Positions 22,927 through 27,102 of a stretch of DNA of 27,102 nucleotides are shown piece by piece. This stretch comes from an uncultured Clostridia bacterium (GTDB lineage: Bacteria; Bacillota; Clostridia; Oscillospirales; Ruminococcaceae). The stretch is from positions 1-27,102 of the forward strand of contig CALXKG010000163.1 in the NCBI GenBank assembly GCA_944388825.1. The letters are read 5' to 3'. How positions within the stretch are numbered: the stretch's first letter is position 1; every line of letters starts with the position of its first letter. The notes under the pieces were generated by a model. It was not told where the DNA came from. It worked only from the letters and a program-made list of their open reading frames with translations, and made no database searches. Position numbers and translations under genes: made by a program.

Positions 22927-24075
22927 TCAGTTGATCATCTTCGCGTATTCCTTGGGCGAGATGCCGTATTCCCGCTTAAATTCGGTCGACAGGTAGGTCG
23001 GGCTGCAATAGCCTAAAATATCGCTGATCTGGGCGATGGTGTAGCGCCCTTCCGCGATCATATCCTTGACCTTCTCCAGCCGCACCAGGCGGACGTATTC
23101 CGAAATGCTGCGGCCGACCTTCTGTTTGAAGAGGCTGGACAGGTAGGAGGGCGAGAGGGAGAGCTGTTTGGCCAGCCAGGGCAGCGTGATCGACCCGGTG
23201 ATGTTCTGGTGGATCAGGTTGACGCACTCGGTGACATAGCTGTTATCGACGTTGACCCGCAGGCGGGGCGGGATCCGGGTGACGATGGAATCGGCGTGGA
23301 TGTTGCGCAAGACGGTGATCAGAAGGCGGGTCAGTTCGCAGACGATCATATCGTCGGCGCAGATGTCCCCGTCCTTATCTTCCCTGAGGATATCCTGGAT
23401 GATCCGCTGGCAGTCGTCGTCGGCATAGACCGCGTGGCCGCCGATGATCCCGGCGTGGGAGATCTCCCCGTCAAAGGTGATCGACAGGAAGGTGACCGGC
23501 TTGCCGTCGTCCTTCTGCTTCTGCACCTTGTGGGGCGGGAAGAAGATCAGCTGGCCCTGCTTGAGGTCAAAGGCGCGGCCGTCCAGCTCACAGGAGAGCT
23601 GGCCCTTCTGCACATAGACAAACTCCCAGAAGGGGTATTCGTCCCCATGGTAGGAGAAATGCTGGTCCTTTTCCTGGTAGAGGACGGTATAAAGGGTGTG
23701 GATGGACAGGCCCGGCACAAACCCGGTGCCGGAAAGAACGGTCGTCACCGGGGTAAGCTGGCGGGCGGTGCGGGCGTAAAGGCGGTAGGTAAGCCGGCAT
23801 TCGTACGGGAGGATGCAGAACTCCACCCCGGCGCGGATGACCGCCATATGATCGAACAGGAACTTCTGGATGATGCCGTCCTCCGCCCGGACAAACATGA
23901 CGCCGACGCCGGTGACCGGCTCGACCAGGATGTCGTCCTCATAGCTCCACAGGGCAGAGCTGATGCGGATGTCCTCGTCGTGGACAACGGGGGTCACATC
24001 TTCGTAGCCGGCCAGCGAATCGACGGGCGACCCGAAGATACGGAAATTTACGGGGTTGATCTCTTTGAGCTGCAT
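22927..24075 (-). CDS. AraC-family regulator with an extra N-terminal domain
   Basis: 382 residues, longer than the usual 280-300. Three parts: residues 1-110 form an unassigned beta-rich domain (MQLKEINPVNFRIFGSPVDS at its start), weakly reminiscent of ureidoglycolate-lyase-like cupins. Residues about 125-200 are the sensory cupin (HGDEYPFWEFVYVQKGQL, then LKQGQLIFFPPHKV). Residues about 280-382 hold the two helix-turn-helix motifs (LPWLAKQLSLSPSYLSSLFK and IAQISDILGYCSPTYLSTEF, ending REYGISPKEYAK). It probably senses a small sugar- or acid-like ligand. AAGGTGG precedes the ATG. No sugar-use genes are adjacent. A long leader with inverted repeats lies upstream. Confidence 0.92.
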   Translation of the reverse strand: MQLKEINPVNFRIFGSPVDSLAGYEDVTPVVHDEDIRISSALWSYEDDILVEPVTGVGVMFVRAEDGIIQKFLFDHMAVIRAGVEFCILPYECRLTYRLYARTARQLTPVTTVLSGTGFVPGLSIHTLYTVLYQEKDQHFSYHGDEYPFWEFVYVQKGQLSCELDGRAFDLKQGQLIFFPPHKVQKQKDDGKPVTFLSITFDGEISHAGIIGGHAVYADDDCQRIIQDILREDKDGDICADDMIVCELTRLLITVLRNIHADSIVTRIPPRLRVNVDNSYVTECVNLIHQNITGSITLPWLAKQLSLSPSYLSSLFKQKVGRSISEYVRLVRLEKVKDMIAEGRYTIAQISDILGYCSPTYLSTEFKREYGISPKEYAKMIN

Positions 24076-24387
24076 ACCATTACCACCTTTTCTCTGTTGC
24101 CGCCGGGAGGACGGCTTTTTTTACATTTTCCTCTTCCTTTTTACGTTTCTGTTGTCTTACGGCAGTAAACAGCCGCAGCCTGGCCGCGGTATCCGTTCCG
24201 CGGGCCGGGACGGCGCCTGAGATATCCCGCGGGACCCATCCGGTCCGTTTGCCCGGGATATCGCACAAAAACAGGAAAATAAACAGGCCGCGTCTTTTCC
24301 GCATCCATCTTTTTCCCCAGACGGGCAGGCCGGTCGGCGAAAACCATTTGATGCTGTCAGCATATATACACGGCGCTTTACATTTAT
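24076..24387 (-). other. Long leader of the AraC-family gene with nested inverted repeats
   Basis: About 300 bases without a convincing gene. It holds a perfect 13-bp palindrome ATGCTGTCAGCAT (24351-24363) just below the -10, a candidate operator. It also holds a nested hairpin: outer GATATCCCG (24221-24229) with CGGGATATC (24254-24262), inner GGACC (24232-24236) with GGTCC (24242-24246), plus CCGCGG repeats near 24184-24202. Small frames here lack ribosome sites. Confidence 0.5.
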
Positions 24388-27044
24388 AGTTTACCGTATT
24401 TTTCCTGATGTGTCAACACCTGTTTCTGCAAAAATGGGGCTTTATCGCTACAATTTTGCCGAACCCCGGTTTTATTTATCTGTGCCTGAGTATTTCCGCC
24501 CCGTCCCGGCCGGAAAAGTGCGTCCAGGGCGGACGACAGGGCCGGCGCGAACAGCACCGCCAGGGCGATAAACGCAAGCCCCGCCGCCGGGATCGGGGCG
24601 GTGCCGAGAAGCGTTTGCAGCGCCGGAAGATAGACCGCCCCCACCGAAATGGAGGCCGAAGCCAGCACGGCGGCAATGAGTTTTAAATTGCCAAACGGAT
24701 TCATCTTCCAGAGCGGCTTATCCTCGCTGCGGCACTCGAAGACGTGCAGCAGCTGGCAGAAGACAAGGGTAAAAAAGGCGGCCGTCCGGGCAAGGGGAAG
24801 GCTGCCGGACTGCAGAAAACGGCTGTAGACAAACAGCGTCGTCAGCCCGATGAGGCAGCCGCGGAAGAGGATCTTCCCCAGCAGCCCATCCGAAAAGACC
24901 CCTTCGTCCGCCCGGCGGGGCGGGCGGTCCATCAGGCCCTTCGCCGCCGGTTCCAGCCCCAGCGCGATCGCCGGCAGGCCGTCGGTCACAAGGTTGACCA
25001 CCAGGATGTGGATCGGGCTTAAAACGACCGGCATCCCCATCAGCATCCCCAGGAACATCGTCAGCACCTCGCCGGTGTTGCAGGCCAGCAGGTACCGGAT
25101 AAAGCCGCGGATGTTTTTGTAGATCGCCCTTCCCTCTTCCACCGCCGCGACAAGGGTCGCGAAGTTGTCGTCCAGAAGCACCAGGTCGGAGGCCTCCCGG
25201 GTCACGTCGGTGCCGGAAGCGCCCATGCTGACGCCGATATCCGCCTCCCGGACGGCCGGGGCGTCGTTGACCCCGTCGCCGGTCATCGCGGGGATGTGGC
25301 CGGAGGCCTTCAGCGCCCGGACGACCATCAGCTTATGACGCGGGGATACCCGGGCAAAGACGGTCGTGCGGGCAACCGCGTCCCGCTGCCGCTTTTCGTC
25401 CATCCGGTCCAGCTCCTCGCCGGTCAGGATGCCGTCCCCTTCCTTCCAGATGCCCACCTCCCGGGCGACGGCGCGGGCGGTCAGCTTATGGTCGCCGGTG
25501 ATCATCACGATCCGGATGCCGGCCCGCCTGCAGAGCCGCACCGCCTCTTTGACCTCCGGGCGGGGCGGGTCGATCATCCCGGCCAGGCCGAGGAAAGTAA
25601 GGCCCTGTTCCGATTTTTCCGACAGGCCCTCCCCTTCCGCCGCCGGGCGGCAGGCGGCCGCCAGCACCCGCAGCCCTTCTTCCGCCATTTTATCCGCCTC
25701 GGCCAGGATCTGCGCCCGGACCCCCGGCGTCAGCGGGACGGGGCCGGAAGGGGTATGGACGGAAACGCAGCGGGAGAGGAGGATGTCGCAGCCGCCCTTG
25801 CAGTAAAGCCGGAACCCCTCCCCGCTTTTTACCAGCACGCTCATCATCTTGCGGGAAGAATCAAAGGGAATCTCCGCCAGGGGCGGTTCCCGCCGCCGCA
25901 GTTCCGCAAGGGGGAGCCCCGCCTGCCGGGCCGCTTCGCACAGGGCGGTCTCGGTCGGGTCGCCCAGGTAGTTCCCGCCCGATTCGGTGACGCCGCTGCA
26001 GAGGGAAAAGGCGGTGAGGGCCAGACGGCCGTCTCCCGCCCGCGCCGTCTCCCCTTCCCCCGACGGCAGCCAGAGGCGGGAGACGGCCATTTTGTTTTCG
26101 GTGACGGTGCCGGTCTTGTCGGTGCAGATAACGTCGGCGCACCCCAGCGTCTCGACCGCCGACAGCTTGCGCAGAAGGGCGTTCCGCCCCACCATCCGCC
26201 GCACCGCCAGGGCCAGCGAGATGGTGACGATCGCCGGGAGCCCCTCCGGGACGGCGGCGACCGCCAGGCTGATGCCGGTCATCAGCATCTCCCGCAGTGG
26301 TTCCCCCCGTATAAGCCCCGCCGCCGCGACCGCCGCGCAGACCAGCAGGCAGCCGGCCGCCAGGAACCTGCCCAGTTCATCCAGCCGCTTCTGGAGGGGG
26401 GTCGGGCCGTCGGGGATCTCCCGCAGCATCCCGGCGATCCTGCCCATCTGGCTCTCCATGCCGGTGGCGGCGACCTCGGCCGTCCCCCGCCCGGAGACGG
26501 CGGTCGCGCCCATATAGACAAAATCCGGCCGGTCGGGCCGCGGCTCGGGGGAATCTTCCCGGCAGGGCGACTTCGGGACCGCGACCGACTCGCCGGTCAG
26601 CATCGACTCGTCGCAGGCCAGCGCGGCGGTAAACAGCAGCTTCCCGTCCGCCGGGACTTTGTCCCCCGCTTCCAGCTCGATCACATCCCCCGGCACCAGC
26701 TCCCCGGCGTCGATCAGCGTAAGCGCCCCGTCCCGCCAGGCGCGGGCCTTCGGGGCCGCCATCTTTTTCAGCGCCTCCAGCGTCCGCTCGGTCTTAAACT
26801 CCTGCAAAAAGCCGAGGAGGCCGTTTAGGAGGACGATGACCGCGATGGTCAGCGCCTCGGCGTACTCGCCGGTCAGGACGCTCACCACCGTGCCGCCCAG
26901 CAGCACAAGGGTCAGGAAATCCTTAAACTGGCTGACAAAAATCTTCGCCGGATGCGCCTTCTTCCGCCCGGCGAGGCGGTTGGGGCCGTAGAGCTTGCGT
27001 TTTTCCGCCGCTTCGGCGGTGGTCAGGCCTTTCACGCTTGCCAT
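24384..27044 (-). CDS. P-type calcium-transporting ATPase (P2A)
   Basis: 886 residues, normal for P2A pumps. It exports cations, probably Ca2+, coupled to ATP hydrolysis. Seen in order: N-terminal actuator part, the first membrane pair, TGES (150-153) dephosphorylation loop, PEGLP (266-270) in M4, phosphorylation motif DKTGT (309-313), the KGGCD nucleotide region, MTGDGVNDAPAV hinge, then ACNTGEVLTMFLG and NLVTDGLPAIALG in M5-M6, whose Asn/Asp residues fit calcium-type binding. AAGGAGTGG precedes the ATG. The last 35 residues (after FRPGRGG) do not look like the family, and they overlap the promoter of the AraC-type gene. No terminator was found after the stop. Confidence 0.93.
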   Translation of the reverse strand: MASVKGLTTAEAAEKRKLYGPNRLAGRKKAHPAKIFVSQFKDFLTLVLLGGTVVSVLTGEYAEALTIAVIVLLNGLLGFLQEFKTERTLEALKKMAAPKARAWRDGALTLIDAGELVPGDVIELEAGDKVPADGKLLFTAALACDESMLTGESVAVPKSPCREDSPEPRPDRPDFVYMGATAVSGRGTAEVAATGMESQMGRIAGMLREIPDGPTPLQKRLDELGRFLAAGCLLVCAAVAAAGLIRGEPLREMLMTGISLAVAAVPEGLPAIVTISLALAVRRMVGRNALLRKLSAVETLGCADVICTDKTGTVTENKMAVSRLWLPSGEGETARAGDGRLALTAFSLCSGVTESGGNYLGDPTETALCEAARQAGLPLAELRRREPPLAEIPFDSSRKMMSVLVKSGEGFRLYCKGGCDILLSRCVSVHTPSGPVPLTPGVRAQILAEADKMAEEGLRVLAAACRPAAEGEGLSEKSEQGLTFLGLAGMIDPPRPEVKEAVRLCRRAGIRIVMITGDHKLTARAVAREVGIWKEGDGILTGEELDRMDEKRQRDAVARTTVFARVSPRHKLMVVRALKASGHIPAMTGDGVNDAPAVREADIGVSMGASGTDVTREASDLVLLDDNFATLVAAVEEGRAIYKNIRGFIRYLLACNTGEVLTMFLGMLMGMPVVLSPIHILVVNLVTDGLPAIALGLEPAAKGLMDRPPRRADEGVFSDGLLGKILFRGCLIGLTTLFVYSRFLQSGSLPLARTAAFFTLVFCQLLHVFECRSEDKPLWKMNPFGNLKLIAAVLASASISVGAVYLPALQTLLGTAPIPAAGLAFIALAVLFAPALSSALDALFRPGRGGNTQAQINKTGVRQNCSDKAPFLQKQVLTHQEKYGKL
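24388..24416 (-). promoter_or_regulatory. Candidate promoter of the AraC-family gene, inside the ATPase 3-prime end
   Basis: Minus-strand TTGACA (24416-24411), 17 bp, TAAACT (24393-24388). It lies within the last codons of the ATPase gene, so the downstream gene may also receive read-through. Confidence 0.5.
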
Positions 27045-27102
27045 GTTTGACCACTCCTTCCCGGGGCGGTCGCCCGGCCCCTTTGGGGAAGGATATGCGG
27101 GT

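Noticed and set aside
24080..24304. 74-codon minus-strand frame upstream of the AraC-type gene
   Set aside because: No ribosome site, it overlaps inverted repeats, and competing frames of similar length exist in the same stretch.
25296..26828. 510-codon plus-strand open frame opposite the calcium ATPase
   Set aside because: An antisense shadow of a well-supported P-type ATPase, with no family signal.

Overview
The window is a GC-rich chromosomal segment from a low-redundancy Gram-positive genome. The likely source is a gut-type Clostridia member such as Oscillospiraceae/Ruminococcaceae. This is inferred from HPr with both His15 and Ser46, the AddB nuclease family, a Gram-positive style DnaK, a PadR/HAAS pair, a QueT transporter and sigma-A promoters, nearly all with 16-17 bp spacing. 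Almost every gene lies on the minus strand; only queT is on the plus strand. No rRNA, tRNA, CRISPR array, integrase or transposase gene was recognised.

Layout in plus coordinates. 1-350 is an AT-rich edge with a signal-peptide reading frame that has a promoter and Shine-Dalgarno but no usable start codon. 423-4081 holds a lipoprotein gene and a purE-purC-purM operon. 4133-7180 holds uvrC and a membrane-anchored C39-like peptidase with cell-wall-binding-like repeats. 7232-8100 is a lower-GC type II toxin-antitoxin pair (Phd-like antitoxin, PIN toxin) bracketed by two identical 42-bp copies of a terminator. 8132-13145 holds ptsH (HPr), trmD, rimM and addB. 13500-17263 holds a short Hsp70/DnaK paralogue and an IlvD/Edd-family dehydratase, each a single-gene unit. 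17397-18569 is a padR-HAAS membrane-protein operon. 19202-21738 is secD-secF, divergent from queT (21983-22540). 22927-24416 is an AraC-family regulator with a long leader, and 24384-27044 is a P2A-type calcium ATPase.

Two families of dispersed intergenic repeats stand out. Family 1 has copies at 13172-13388 and 18905-19136. Family 2 has copies at 18594-18901 and 22553-22862. Each copy is a string of hairpins. Between copies, several stems differ by paired substitutions that keep base pairing. Both families share the same right-end motif, and two members abut at 18895-18913 in a perfect 19-bp palindrome. These are the best candidates for undescribed elements here, probably MITE-like and possibly transcribed: one copy fills the addB leader. 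A second pattern is that neighbouring transcription units (toxin/ptsH, lipoprotein/purM, hsp70/ilvD) end in look-alike terminators.

Functionally the window is mostly housekeeping: purine synthesis, DNA repair, tRNA/rRNA maturation, PTS control, protein export and calcium export. Accessory pieces (toxin-antitoxin, repeats, AraC regulator, lipoprotein) lie between the housekeeping units.
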